Assembly (NCBI RefSeq): GCF_001522545.3
Contig: NC_031769.1
Span: 24,475,617 to 24,539,616 of the forward strand
Length of the DNA: 64,000 bases
Origin: Parus major
Taxonomy: Eukaryota > Chordata > Aves > Passeriformes > Paridae
Direction: 5' to 3'
The notes under the pieces are model-generated. The model saw only the letters and a list, made by a program, of their open reading frames with translations, had not been told where the DNA came from and did not search any database. Position 1 is the stretch's first letter; every line of letters begins with the position of its first letter. A program made the translations under genes and the position numbers. Shown one piece after another: positions 1-38,277 of this stretch.

Positions 1-4951
<4,951 letters not shown>

Positions 4952-5090
4952 CAGCTATTGATCCAGCCAAGAGCAGATTTCCAGGGCTAACCCTCCCATC
5001 TTCATTTGTAAATGAAGCTTTCAAATGAGCATAACAGGGGAAGTAAATGGCAGAGAAGGGGATGTCACGCAGGAAACAGGCCTTAGCACC
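4952..5090 (-). CDS. SLC25A13: SLC25A13 exon 15: transmembrane helix 4 region and start of third repeat
   Basis: This 139-nt exon, phase 0 to 1, matches human residues about 485-531. It reads [20 protein letters not shown] and continues [17 protein letters not shown] up to LLLAGSIA. The stretch after FPCY separates citrin from aralar, whose equivalent is quite different, so this exon fixes the gene identity. The acceptor is gcaaacag and the donor GCTG|GTAAGT is close to consensus. Reading past the donor gives unrelated residues and a stop, as expected for intron. Confidence 0.98.
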
Positions 5091-8000
5091 CTGTTTGCAA
5101 AAGAGAATGTTTTGAGAATGAGCAAATTTACCATGACGAACCATGGATATCAGAGAACAGAGCAACATTGTATTTTTTAATTTTGCTGCACAGGCCTTAT
5201 AGAAAAAGCAATTTCCCCCTCAAAATTTTGAGAGATACATGCATCCCTGCTGAGGAGTGTCTCTGTGCTGTTTCTTGGTTCAGTAATTTCTGCCATTGTA
5301 TGTATCTTGTCTACTTGTTCTCCCTCACTCTGAAGTACTGTAGTTATGTGCTGGTAATGGAGAAAATGCCACGTGTTTGAGTAAATTCTGAAAACACCTT
5401 TGGAAAACTTTAAATAGTTGACCTTGTAGCCATGAACCTGCAGTGGGAGTTTAAGAAGTGTTTGAAATAGAGCCACAGATAGGTCTGTCACCTCTCACTC
5501 CCATTTAAAATTAATACTCCCAGGAAAACCCAGTCCATACCTCTATACAGACACTATAATTGATAATGCAACATGTATTGAGGGAGTAGGTGCAAGTCTT
5601 TTGCAGCCCAGTAACAGCATGATTTACTTCTGAATTTTAAAATACAAGTTATCTGGGATACAGTTTGTTTCAGTAACTTCCATCTCTTACTATTAAACCT
5701 GCCTTGCTATCAATTTGAGGAAGTACCATTATCAGCCAGTGAAGTTACCAGTAATACAGCTGGTTCCAAATCTGAGGGAAGCAAACAGAAAAGGAAATTT
5801 GTGGGGTAGTGGCGAGCAATCACATGTTTTTCAAGCAGGGGGAAAAGCAAAAAGGCCACTAGGGAAGGTCAGCCAAAATAAAGTATCAAATAGTATCCAT
5901 GCTCCAACAGCAGAAGGGATTTGCAGTTTGTCTTTCCTCAGAATGGAGATCCAGAGGACACCAGAGCCTGCCAGGACTAAGACCAGGAGGAAGCCACAAA
6001 CAAGAGGTGGCTTGGGAAAATGGGTAAAATCTTTCAAGCTTGAGAAAGAAATGGTTCATGGATGAGCCTAAGCCTCTTCTCTTTGAAGCAAGGGTGGAGA
6101 CCTGGTGAAACTGCTTGAGGTCCATCCACAAACCCTCGGGGGGGTGCCCTTTTTACTGTACTTCTCTTTTTCACAGGTCTGCCAGCACATGGCTCAGTGC
6201 CAGACATTTCACAGGGGACATGCTAATATCCACATAATTTAATTAAATCTAATGATATACCTGGACACATCTGTAAGCTTAGCCTGTACTATAATACCAG
6301 TTAAAATATAGCGCTTATCCAAGTTGGATGCTGGTTATCAGACAAAAGAGCTGCAAGGTGTCAGAAAAACCATAAAGTTGCCTTTCCATGAGGCAAGGCA
6401 GATCAAGGCAGCAGGATGTGTGACAGGTCCTGCAAGCTACTTCTCAGGAGACTCTGATAAGTGCAGTTTGCAGTCAGAGATGCCTCTGAGAAAATAAAGA
6501 TTTATCTAAAAAAGCCATTAGATCTTGCAGTCAGGCTTTCTGCGTCTGGCTGTTCTATGTTCAGTAGCTGAACACAGGGAGCACAACAGGCTCTGCTCCA
6601 GCCCCCAATGCTTCCCACCACACTTTCTCAGCTGATTTCTTGATGTTTTCAGACTGAGTACTGAACACTTCCCCTGACACTCCCTTTGGAGGTTAATGAC
6701 TTCTGCTGTTCAGACCCTCTGGCTTCTCACTCAGCTGGATGTCTGATTTATGCTGCCCATCGCTGGTTCTTGTTATGCCTTTCTAGAGACACTAGGCAAA
6801 ATGTCACAAAGGAAGTCAAAAAAGCACTGGTGTTGGTGCTGCTCTACCCCTTATGCTCTTCCTTCAGGACACAGAGAAGGTGAATTTTTTGTATTCAACA
6901 GAGACAAGTATTCTGGACTCTCATGCACAACAGAAGCCAGTTTAACAATTTACCTTTAATCTTCATATAGACAAGACAAGGGTTTTACCAACTTCTGCAT
7001 GAAAAAGCCCAACCTTTTAAGGATCAACTATCTGTATTTACTGTATTTATTTCATAGAAAAATTATGAAATTCACAACTGAAACATTCACAGACTCACAT
7101 GGTTTCTTCAAACATTTAATTTTAGAGCATGCTTTTCCTCAGAGCAAATCTCCTTGTTGCCTTTGCCCTCAGGGCCCAATACTTTTATTTTCTTTGCAAT
7201 GTTGTCATTAAACACTGCACAGATTTTTTCCTCTGCATTTTTTGCATACCCTGAAATACCTTGATATAGTTAAAATAACTTACAGAAATCAATAAAGTCC
7301 AAATACAGAAATCAATAAAGTCCAAATGCAAGCAACTCTCAGTTCCTGAGCTGCTAATACTCCTCCCCCTTCATTAAAAGGCTCCTTTTCATAGGGCAGA
7401 AGTGACATATTTTAATATCACTAATATACATTCAGGTATGCAGAGAGGGAGGAATGTCTTGATCATTTGGCTCAGCGCAAACAAAACCTGGATCAAAACT
7501 TGGATCCACTTTAATAATAACCAAAGTTGGCTCTGGTCCAGCACTGCAACAGTCTAAAGTTTCCCCCCATCACTCCATTTAAAGTCTGGGAAAGCGTGTT
7601 TAAAAGCAGGCCCCATTTAATGTCAAGTTAATCATCTGCAACCAGCCTAGACCAATTAGGAAGGCTTAGGGAGATTGGCCACAGTATCTTGAAAAGCAAA
7701 AGAAACATTTATTTTACTTCTCGCACCTTTTTGATGTGGACAACGTGCTGAAAGCCAAAGGGAGTTTTAATCAATCCCCAGAAAGCAGTAAGGAGCATCC
7801 GCCCGAGTTTATTCTGGCAGCCAAGGTGCAGACCTGCCAGGCATGGAATTGTTGGGAGATCCTACACACCAGGACATGCGCCTTCCTCTGCAACAGCCTG
7901 TTGGCTCCCATCTTCAATCTCTTTAATAACCTTAAAGCTCTTAATCTCGGATAGTATCTCACTGAATAAACCAACGGAGGGGAAAAAAAAAAAACCCTGG

Positions 8001-10309
8001 TTGTCAAAGATTCGGATAAATAAACCCAAGTCAGTGCTGGGGCAGGTTCTTTAGCATGCTAATTCCTGCTTATACCAGCTCTACCTGCAAATAAGGCTCT
8101 AAACAAACTATTTCTACTACAAGGGCAGGGTAATTATACTGACAAAGGCACCTCTGTGTCGGGTTGGGCAGAAGGAGCCGGCAGGTCTGGGAGACGCAGG
8201 CTTAGCCTAGTCTCCTGCAGTGAATGCACATTGTCTAGTGCAGGGGGAAAAATGCCAGACTGGGGGAACCCAGCAGCATTCAAGACAACAGTGGTGCACC
8301 TTGTCTGCGAGAGTTATTTAATGCTTCTGGCACCTGTACTTACAGCCACCCCCTCTTTTTCTCTTTTACAGGTTTAGAATTTATTTGGCATGTATAATTG
8401 TTATTTTGATCCTATAGCTACAAACAATAGGCAGCATGTCATTTCTTGATCATTTTGCATTCTTCTTGGGTTTTACTACAGACTTAACCCTTTGGAATCA
8501 GAGCCCTATCAGCACCTAACAGGTTTTGTAACAGTCAGTCAAATATTATTGGTATTTGCTTTCAAGGGCTACATTTTATTTTTTTTTCTACTGTAAAATG
8601 ACATTGACTTAAAAGCTTCTATAGGTTTTTATTCACATATATTTATACCAACCCAAATATGAAACTGATTTAAAACATCACATTAGAGGAATAAAATGTC
8701 GACTTCAAATGTTCTACCAGCAATTTCAATTCAGTTTGCAGGGAAAAAATATAGCTGTTTTAGTAGGAAAGGCATTTTTTTGGTTAATTTCAAAGGAAAT
8801 TTCTGAAAAGCAAGTTCTGACATATAACAGTCACAAATAGGCATGATGGATGCAAAATGTAACTCAAAACTTTTACTACTGTCTTTCATATGTTTGTCCT
8901 CCTGCCATAAACACTCAGCTTCATGACATGAAATAGCTCAGCTGTTATCAAAGGAACCAGGTGAGAGCTTGGTACACATCCTGTCACTTGAGATTACACT
9001 TTCCAGGTCAACACACCAGAAACTTGTTTATGAAGCATTTGGGGGGAAGGGACAGCAGGGGAAAAGGAGACTTTTAGAAGCTTTTCTGACTAATTTTGGA
9101 AATGAAAACTGTGTTGGCAATATCAGCCAAAGCACAAATTTGCGTTAAATACCTTGTAGCAATTATAAAAATAAACATTACCACAACCAATGTACCCTTT
9201 CCTTAAAAGAATCATTTACCACTCTATTATTTACTGTCTTCCTGGGATACAGAGTAACTTTGTTGTGGAAAATTATGGAGTGGTACTGTTATGTTGCAAA
9301 GCACTGTTCAAAATGATTATGTATAAGAGGAATAGCATTTTATTAAACCTTTTATGGTAGATATTATATGGATATGAGTTTCTGTGATTTACAAAATAAG
9401 TAGGTATACTTACAATGTTTCTTTACATAGACACTTTAAAGTTGTCTTTCAAAACCAGAGAATATTAATTCAACTAACTTTAACGGGACTTTATTCATAT
9501 TAAGGTGTGAGGCAGAAGACAGAAAATGTATTATGTAATCTTGGATGATTACTTCAATATTCAGTTGTGACTAGAAAGTATATAAAATCTATTAAAAATA
9601 TTGAAAAACAAAAAAGTATCTCTTCCCATTTCTGCCAGCACAAATGATATTTTGCCTTAGTTTAAGTGATATTTTCCCTGACTGCGATATGTTGTCTCTA
9701 TATTTTTAAGAACAGCTGTCATCTGCGGAGTATCTGTAGCTAAAGCATTTACTAGTCACAAGCTTCCATGCCCTGGTGCTTTCACAGTAACTATTACTGG
9801 GAGAAAGAACACAAACAGAGGAAATAAATTCCCTCTGCAAAAGTGCTGTTACATAACCTCCCCAAAGCAGCATCTGGATTTTGAGTACAGTGTTTTAAAA
9901 TATTTATTTACACAAGTAGTTCAGAATTTTAGACAAAGACAGAAAAAAGTATTTGCTTTCTAGCTTTAAAGAACTACAGGGGTTCAACCCAGCAGTCAGC
10001 TTAACAAGCTGTATGTGTCAAATCTTTTTATTGCTGGAATTAACATGCATTTTATTTCTAAGCTGCATATCATTATGGAATGGCTAATATCTGACTACCC
10101 AGAGAAGGAACAGGGAGTCTGGGAGCAAGCGCTGACTGTAAATTTTTGCACTTATTATGATGCCAGACCTACTGCTCTTTAGTTCATTAGTGAGGAAGGA
10201 AGAGAAGGGGATATCCATTATCTGACCCCAACCTCTATGTGCTGTGATAGGAATTTTCTCCCAAATAAAAACTTTTAGTTACAAAGGTCCAGCAAGGACA
10301 GTCTCCTCA

Positions 10310-11600
10310 AAACATTAGGAAGGTTTATTCCACTGTGCAGAAGGCTGAGCAACCAAGTCAGATGACCAGCAGAGAGGAACTCATGATTGAGCTCAAATGC
10401 AGAAAATTAAAGGGAAGCAGAGGTGGGTATGGGCTTCCCAGGATATACAGAACCACTGCTTGGGTTTTTAACAATTGCAACAGAAAAGTCAAGGATCAGC
10501 TAGAGACTGATCTAGTAAGGGGATATGAAGGGGGAGTAAAAAAGGTTTCTGTAAGCACATGAGCAGCAAAAGGGCAACTAAATAAATTGTGAGGCTGTTG
10601 CATGATGGGGGCAGGAAAACTAGCAAGAAAGTACATGGAAAAAGCAGAGAAATTACCTCTGTCTTGTTTTTTATTAGTAAAATCTGTCCCCAGACCTCTC
10701 AGCTCCACAAGCTTACCAGAAGTCTGCATTACCTGCAGACAGGGCATTTGGAGCCATCTGCACATAGACAATCCTGAGACCAGAAGAGATACCTCCAGTG
10801 GTGCTGAGACAGCTGGCTGATGATGGTGTGAGGTTATTACTACCTTCAAAAGGTCAAGTCAGACAAGTGGAACTAGAACAGACAAACATCACACCCATCT
10901 CGAAGAGTAAGAGGGAAGATCTGGGAAACTACAAGATGTCTGGGCACACCTCTGTTCCTGGGAGGTTTATGGAGAAAATGTCCCTGGGAAGCCATTTCCA
11001 AGCATATGAAGAGCAAAAGAGATATTGGGAACAACCAATACGGATTTACCAAATCACAGCTGACCAACCAGTATGCCAGACCTGTGGATAAGGGGACAGC
11101 AATGGATGTTGTACACCTTGACTAAAAGCCTGGCTTTTGATAAGGTCTGTTATCATATCACATAGCTAAACCAGTGGAACATGAGCTGCACTCTCAGCAG
11201 ATGATGCTGAATTGGGGAAATAGCGTGCTATAGTGAGAGGCTGTGTCCAGTTCTGCTCTCTCCCATGAAAGAAAGATGTTTTCAAGCTGGAGTGAGCCCA
11301 GTGTGGGGCCATTAAACCAGCTGTGTAGTCCATGGCATATAAAAGAGGAACTCAGTGTGCTCAGCTCCAAGAAGAGCAGGCTAGGGAGAAACCTTAATGC
11401 TCACTTAAAGAGAGTGCTGGGAAAGAAAACTACTCTTGGAGGTGCACAGATCAGAAGCTTGAACAAGGCCAATTCAATTAGGCATAAAAAAAGAGGTGTG
11501 GGATTTTTCCTTTTCCATGTTTGCTTTTAAACCATGAAGGTGGTCAAGTAACGGGCCAGGTTGCCCAGGTGACCTCCAGGACTGGCTCTCAACAGAACTT
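10310..11600 (+). mobile_element. CR1 LINE fragment, plus orientation, decayed ORF2
   Basis: The sequence follows the internal part of an avian CR1 second open frame with many substitutions and deletions. At 10,320-10,560 it resembles the linker between endonuclease and reverse transcriptase (frames reading SREELMIELKCRK and QLETDLVRGYEGG). At 10,900-11,150 it resembles the start of the RT domain: a graft of 'one protein, loss of frame' reading YQITADQPVCQT, followed by GTAMDVVHLD-like sequence at about 11,095-11,125. The frame is broken by stops, so it cannot be active. The 3' boundary is vague: similarity fades around 11,560-11,600. Confidence 0.75.
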
Positions 11601-13651
11601 ATTCTAACACCAAATCTGCAAGTAGGGAGAGCACAGAGCAGAGATCTCAGCACAGTACTACTGTGAATTGTTTCTGTCTGTAGCACAGTAAAGTGCACAT
11701 TAACATGCCAATGAATGACCCAAAAGAATATTACACTCACTTATACAGAGGGGCACCAAAACTATGCAATCCAGCTTCTCTGTGATCCTCAAAGGATATT
11801 CATTTGGACTAGAATGCGGGGATAATTATGATCATAACCAATACAAGATTCACTCAGCTGGATGCAAAAAGGGTTTATATAACATTTCCTTTGTTAATTT
11901 GTTGTCATGAGATGTAAGACTTATCTGTCTGTACCTTGGTTTTCTCTGTTAATGCAAGACAGGAGCACTGAAATTACCTCTATCAGGGGGGTGTGGGCAT
12001 TTTATTTCAAAATCCACAGGAAGTGCTTCATAGGTAGAAAATAACACAAAATATAAGAACTCAAATAACAAGTAGTACCTCTTGTTAAGGCATGCAGGAA
12101 TTTGTCTCATGAAGCTAAAACTAAGCCTTCACATCTTCTGGCTGTACTTATAATTAATACATTCTTCCTTGCTGACTACTATATAGGACTCTTACAGATT
12201 TTCACCTAAACTTCAGCATAAACAACTCATGGGAACTAAGCAGAATATGCCAGATGGATCTGTAGTGGTAACAACAACTTTCAGGGATGATCTTTCTCTG
12301 AACTAAGAAAGGAGAATTTTCACTGCAATCCTTGCCATGTGGTAAACAGTAACTATTTTGAGTTAAAACCGAAAAAGACATTCATTTATTTCAAATTAAA
12401 ATTCTAAAATTCTGCTTTCAACACTTGCAGAAGAAAGTCAATCAGTTAAAATTTAAGTCATGGCTAAGACAGGAAAGTGTTTAAAGAGCTGGAATACTTA
12501 CCTGAAGATCCATTAAGCCTTCAAGAAAGAAACTTCGAGATTCCCAAATGAAATTTCTAGAATAACTATTTATTCTTGATCTTCCACAGCAGTATCAATG
12601 AAGTCATAACTAGATCTACTAAAATAAGTACATTAAGGGCTTGAGATAGAAGTCTTGTGTCTTAAAACACGAAAGACAAAGCTAAAGCAAAGACTTCAGA
12701 TGCAAATGGAATTGTTAGAGTGAACAACATGCAAAGTACTGAGATAGTCATAAAATCCTCATTCCTGTTTCATAGTTTAAAGCTAATTTGACTTGTTAAG
12801 AGTATGAACATTCCAAACATACCAAGATATTCCAGCTCTCATTAGTAGAAGATTCATTATTCTTTGATGTCCACTTGGTCATTATACTTATTAAATTAAT
12901 TTAGAAGCACCACCAAAGAAGGCAGCACCTACCAAATCTAGTCTCATCTGAAATTCATTAAGAGCCACTGATGTCTCTGGGTAACACTTACTGGAGCTGG
13001 TGACTGATGCAATGAGTTATTAATATCTGCCTGGCCTCACAAACACTGCCAGCTCCAGCACAAGCATTCAGGAGAGCGCTGCATTTGCCTCCAACATTGC
13101 TGTTCCACGAGCACCTCAAGGCAGTTTAAAAATGTTCCGAGACAGACTGGCTCCCCATGCCACAGCCATTCCTCCCTTTGACTGGGTACAACCATCCTGA
13201 GAAGTTACAGAGTGAGCTGGTCTGGTTTCAGAACAAACTAAGCCCTAGGGAGGAGGAGGCTTTAATGACTTTCTTGTTCCAGATCGTTATGCGGGTGCAC
13301 TGATTCTTTGACTGGTACACAGGAAAGAGGGCAGATAGGATTGCTATTTTCTTTTGACTGCAGTGCCAAATGTTTGGTAAAAAGAGCATAAACCTGCCTA
13401 ATTACAGACCTAGCTGTAACGACCTTAGTAGTAGGTAAGGCTTGTCACACAAGCCTTATATGCCTAGTGGGTGCCTATCATTGCCAGGCTAAATTCTCTG
13501 GTTCTGTCAAATCGCTCAAGTTTCATTTAGGCAATGAATCCTAATGACGTACAAAAGGACATGAACACAAGAAGTGGGGTGGAGGGGTTGAGGAAGTCGT
13601 TAACAGAGACAACAGCTGAGTAAAACCAAACCCAAATCCTCCTTCTGTGGC

Positions 13652-13657
13652 TTTTTT

Positions 13658-13695
<38 letters not shown>
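13652..13695. repeat. T-rich homopolymer tract (44 bp, one C)
   Basis: Forty-four bases of T with a single C at 13,659. It may be the A tail of an old minus-strand retroposed sequence or simple slippage; no flanking element is recognisable. Confidence 0.9.
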
Positions 13696-13696
<1 letters not shown>

Positions 13697-15401
13697 TGGA
13701 GGCAAATGGGCTCAATAAATGAAGCACTGAAATTGTGTGTCTTGTGATTAAGTAACTGTCTGTTTCAATGAAACACAGTGCTGTAACTAGCTCCTGTTCA
13801 TGTGTAGTCCTTACTAATAACCACCGGTATTTATTCTAGTGGATAGAAATAATTCCTGATACAACCCTAGACATTAATGTCATTAAAAATGGAAAAATGT
13901 AGCAAATTCTGCTCAACCACCAAGAGCAGGTATTCAGGGAAAAAAATAAAAATCAAAAGTTGCTACCTTAGTAAACTAGTTCATCACTGGTTCTCATTTT
14001 GTGTTTTCTTTTTGCTAGTCCAAGTAAAAGTCAGTAGCTGACCTCCATTCCTGCACAGCCTCAGGGAAGCAGACTCTACAAAATCCCTGTTTTCAGTTGT
14101 AAATGTTAATCTGATCAACACATAATGCCATTTACTAGGAGTTTACAAAATAGCCTCAGCTTCAGTAAAACGCCTAAAAAATTAGCAAGTCAATTTAAAG
14201 GGAAAAACAACTCCCCATTAAATCCTATTCAGACCTGCAACTTCTCTCCAGGCCAAAACATACAGACACGTTCTCGCGGGCAGACTCCCTCTTTGTAATG
14301 TTAACAGAACAATTTAGAAAGACTGGATGCTTAAAAAAGCAGATGGAATTTAAATATAGGGGAGAAGGGGGATGGGGTTCATTTGGTGTCTTTTGGAGCA
14401 TCTCCAATTTATGGCTGCAGTGCTGTAAATAAGAAACAGGAATACTGCCTGCTTCACTGGAAATCCTAGGACAAACTGGAAGTATGCAAGCTTTTCCCCG
14501 AGTTTTAGGCTGCAGAGTCAGAAGAAACATCACACGGTGCTCTGCAGTATATGGTATTAATTACCACTTTTGTTTCAATACTTGAAACAAAGTTTCTCAA
14601 AATAAGTTTCTATGGCTTTCTCAAAATACTTTTAGACCTTTCATAACCCCCCCTTATCTAATCTCTTTCATTTAAAAGTAGAAGACATCATAAAAGTATG
14701 TTAATCCTTTAAATTATTTGTAGCATGTATCCTATTAGATTCAGCATTCAGAAGATGTTTTTATTTCTGCTGTCATCATTAAGCCTAACATAACTTCTAC
14801 GTATTTATGTATCTATGTGAAGACAGTAATATAGCAAGCAGAACTGTGGAGTCTGTAGCATACATCACAAAGGCAGCTTTTTGTGGTATTATTTTGAGTA
14901 ATATTCTTCTAAAGAAGCTAAGGGAAGCTTGCTTTAGGAGTTTATTTTTATGCTGGGCTCCCACTGTCTGTACTTCTTCACTATTATTGTGCTGCAATTA
15001 ATTCCCATCACCAAATGAATGATGACATCTGGGAAAGTTGCTGAATCAAACACAGAAAGTAAAAGCAAAGTTCCAAAACTGTAAGCCCTATATCATGTAG
15101 CAGATGAAAATAAGCTTTTTTTTACAGCAGGCAGAATATCAGGAATCACAAACTAATATTCAATGAACCTTAAACATGCTGAAGTAAGAAAAGAAATCTC
15201 AGTAAGATTTACAAAAACCATATGCTCAAAAAGAGGAGACAGTTTCTTCCGTTAATCAAAAAGGAAAAAAATTAAGGTATAATATCATGTAATATTTCTT
15301 TTAAAAAGTACAATTGTGTCCACCCATGAAAGTTTGCGAGAACAATGTAATTATATGTTGATTTGAAAGATTTATAATAAGCTTATTTTTAATATTTTTT
15401 A

Positions 15402-27645
<12,244 letters not shown>

Positions 27646-27726
27646 ACAGCCACCAGCAAGAATTTCTGCAGCCAGTGGGACAGATCCATCTTTAGTCCTA
27701 AACTTATCTCTCACAAAATCATTAAC
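27646..27726 (-). CDS. SLC25A13: SLC25A13 exon 13
   Basis: This 81-nt exon, phase 0 to 0, matches human residues about 411-437 between the first and second carrier repeats. It reads [20 protein letters not shown] followed by EILAGGC. The acceptor is tttaag and the donor is TGT|GTAAGT. The segment contains the VNDFVRDKF loop that is nearly identical in both aspartate/glutamate carriers. FRTKDG at the variable spot is neither the human citrin nor the human aralar form, as expected of a bird ortholog. Confidence 0.97.
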
Positions 27727-28669
27727 CTTAAAAGACAAACATTTATGAAAGCTGATAAATTAAAAGGTCAGAGAAAACACTCATCAGCTGCAAAATCTGT
27801 GCAAATGAAAATGCAAATACATCCACTAACCTACCAAACTACAAGATATCAAAGAAATCAGTCTTAGATTTTATATTAAATATTCTAAAGTTATGCTCTT
27901 CCTTCTAACAAGAATTTGCAGCATAATTTGAATACTTACTACTCAAAAAATAAATCATCACTAATAAGGTAATTTTAAAAATCAGAAAATTATAAAATAC
28001 ATTATATTTTTAAAATGCTCACTATATGAAAAAAATTAAATTAAATGTCAAATTAATATCAGAATGTTCAGTACTAAGCTTTAACACAATGACAATTCAA
28101 CTAGTAGCATTACGTGCCTTTTTTTTAAATGAATACTACTAGCTTTGATGAATACTACCTAATCAGTGAATAAACAATATACTATGACTGAATTATAATA
28201 AGAAATTCTTAAGTGCCTTTCAAACACTTAAGAAATAACAAAATTACAAAAGTAAAACATTTAGAATAAAACATCACGCAAACAAGTTCCTTTCTTATCA
28301 ACAATTCACTACCTGCTCATATTATCTATCTCCTGTTCCACTAGAATCACGTATACAGGAACCACATGGAGATACAAAAACAAAAGCCCTCCAATAAATA
28401 ATTCTTCTGATTTGCTAAGAAGTGAAACCAAAGGCCTGTGCTACTTACAGACAAGCAGATGAGCTGAACAAGTTGAATGAGCTTGTCATATTTTGGAGTG
28501 AGACCAAAACTAAGTTTTCAGTAAGATTCTTAAAATGTTCATGTCCACCTCTGGATGAGACTTGTATGCCACTTGTACTATTCACAAATCAGATATTAAC
28601 AGTTGCTAATTGTAATTTGATGCATTTTACAATGTGGAGAAATGTGAAAAAATCCATTTACAAACTTAC
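27727..28669. other. SLC25A13 intron 12
   Basis: A 0.94-kb AT-rich intron with no recognisable feature. The plus-strand frame at 28,422-28,739 partly overlaps exon 12 in antisense and is a shadow. Confidence 0.75.
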
Positions 28670-28722
28670 AGTAAGTTTTATGGCCTTCTCTGGTGCTACT
28701 CCTAATAGCTGTGGTAACAGAC
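28670..28722 (-). CDS. SLC25A13: SLC25A13 exon 12
   Basis: This 53-nt exon, phase 1 to 0, matches human residues about 393-410. It reads LLPQLLGVAPEKAIKLT, the segment after the YRG motif at the end of the first carrier repeat. LLPQLLG agrees with citrin; aralar has LIPQLIG. The acceptor is tgttacag and the donor is ACT|GTAAGT. Confidence 0.98.
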
Positions 28723-35951
<7,229 letters not shown>

Positions 35952-36036
35952 CTCCAGCAACTGAACCAAGGGCAAATCTGTACGCCGATTCTGCAATCTG
36001 GATGAGAACAGGTCGAGACACATCGCCTGAAGCTTT
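35952..36036 (-). CDS. SLC25A13: SLC25A13 exon 10: start of carrier domain
   Basis: This 85-nt exon, phase 0 to 1, matches human residues about 312-340. It reads [20 protein letters not shown] then FALGSVAG, the linker from the EF-hand domain into transmembrane helix 1. The acceptor is ttgacag and the donor is GGAG|GTTAGT. Confidence 0.96.
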
Positions 36037-38192
36037 CTGTCAAGGCAGGATTTAAAACAAAAGGAAAGACAAGGAAAATAATCACAACATATCATTTCCC
36101 AACAGTACATTTCATGATCAGACAGATACAAGTATACGGATACCTGGAAAAAATTCCACAATACACTGGAGATTTTGTTCTCAATTATTACTTTTTTTTC
36201 CCACCGATTTCTAAGTGTCATATAAGGCAGCCTCTTCAAATTGGAATAGCAAAGAAAATAGACTGACACTACAACAAAATTATACAACTCCAAAATCAAT
36301 GGTCTAAATGAGGGCTTACATATTGCCTCTTAAGTCATTAATTTTCTACAGCTAAAAGCAACTCCAGCTTGGAATTCCTTTCTACTGTCGCCAACACAGA
36401 GTTCCCAGGCTACCAAAACAAGTATGCAAGCATTCACACAGATTAGCTAAAGGAAAATAAAGTTCCATAAAGCACCTGCACAATTTCACTTTGCTCACAG
36501 TCTGTGAGTGCTAGATTCAACCCAATGAGAAATAAATTTCAGAAGTGTTCCAGATTTAACATTGCTGTCTAATGTTATGTTCATGTCTAAAATATGAAGA
36601 AAACAAAAGCTCTGCAGGGGCATTAATTCTTTCATATTTACTAGCATCTTTTGCAATGTGTTCTCTTTAGGATACAAGTAAAGCAACAAAATAAAAATAT
36701 GGATACATTTCCTGTGTTTAGATTTTACTTAATTCCAATATAGGTGGAGTTGACCAGAAATAAATGAAAGATTTCAATGTAGCTGAAATTTTTTTCAGTC
36801 TCAGCATCAAGCAGATAACATTAAAAAGGAACAGCGTTGAAAAAAATTAAAATGTGGGACAGATACACAAAATAAATTGTAAGAATTAAGCAGGTTCATA
36901 TGTCCTCGCCTCTTAGAACAACATAAATCATGGTAGCAGTGGCCCCAAAACAAAAAGTGAAGAAGCTGCTACTTTCATCACACATTTTTGTCTACCTTTT
37001 ACTGCCACCTATTGTAACTGAAGTTACTTGATATTCAGCCCAATGCAAATGCTTTTAACTCCTTTACGAGTCTTATAGGAATAGATGGTGAGCTTTTGGG
37101 AGCCAACTCATTTGAATTCATCCCAGCATCATCACCATTTAGTTACTGCTCGAACAAACAGAAAACCACCACCCCTGTTAGCGTTTTGGAGTGGTGGTGG
37201 GGGTGTTCACTTGTAAGGGAGGCAGGAGAATAAAAAAGAGAAGGAAAAGAGACACATGTGTATACACACACACACAGAGGCCTGGCTTATGGCCTGGCAG
37301 TCCTAAAAATGTAGCCTGGATCAACTCATTGTGGTCAAACTGGCGTCTCCGCACAGACCCAGAGCAGGAAAAAAGAAAACCAACCAAAAACCCTTAGTCT
37401 CACAAGACACAAAGTTAAGACTGCCTTAAAATAGAGACAGAGAGAAACAGAAGGGTTAGTTTTAAATCTATCTGTATAGAAACTTGTGCCAATGAAAATA
37501 CAAAATATGATAACACAAAAACTAAAAGATCAACAGGTTTGACATTTAAAGAACAATCCTATTTCCTTTTGCCTCAAAACCAAAAAAAAAAGTTCATTTG
37601 TGGTTATACCATTGAAAGTAAATATCCTTTAGGTTTTGGACATGAAGAGAATATTAACACTTTTACCAAAACTGTGATGTTAGTCTATACTTAAGCTCTC
37701 CCATTTTGATATTCAACAGAGCATAAAGCAAAGCAGAGAACACTGTGAATCCAGGAACATGCATATGTGTTGTGAACAAGGGCTGCCATTTCATAGGCTA
37801 GATGTTGAATTTTACCATCCATATTTGACTAGGAAGTCTCTTTTCCTCATTAACAAGAACACAGAGCAAAAGAATCACAAAACATAAACACCTCAGACAG
37901 GCATGCATCTAGTATTTGCTGAATGCCTGGATGACACTCCTAGACACTTTATCTTTCCAACGTAAATTACATTTCACCTGCCAAAATGAAGCCCAAGAGG
38001 AAGGGACACAAAGCAGAGATGGAGAGAACATGACACAGGTTAAAAAATAAATTCTAACAAGATGTTACTCCTCACCTTTATTACAGAACACAAGAGAAAA
38101 GCAACTTAGATAACAACAACAGGAAGAGGCTGGCTGTCTCTATACCTGGCACTGGAAACAAATAACAAGATCATGCTGGCTTCTGTTCTTAC
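36037..38192. other. SLC25A13 intron 9
   Basis: A 2.2-kb intron with a short CA repeat at 37,263-37,275 and otherwise unremarkable AT-rich sequence. The frames at 37,178-37,397 on both strands are shadows over this repeat. Confidence 0.7.
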
Positions 38193-38277
38193 CTGCCTCT
38201 GAGCCTCAGCCAGGTTGTAGGGCAACGTCCCTTCCTCCAGAGGGGCAATTCTTTCAATATCAGCTAATGTCATGCGC
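38193..38277 (-). CDS. SLC25A13: SLC25A13 exon 9
   Basis: This 85-nt exon, phase 2 to 0, matches human residues about 283-311. It reads [20 protein letters not shown] followed by NLAEAQRQ, the last EF-hand helix and linker of the regulatory domain. The acceptor is tttcttcag and the donor is CAG|GTAAGA. Confidence 0.97.
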
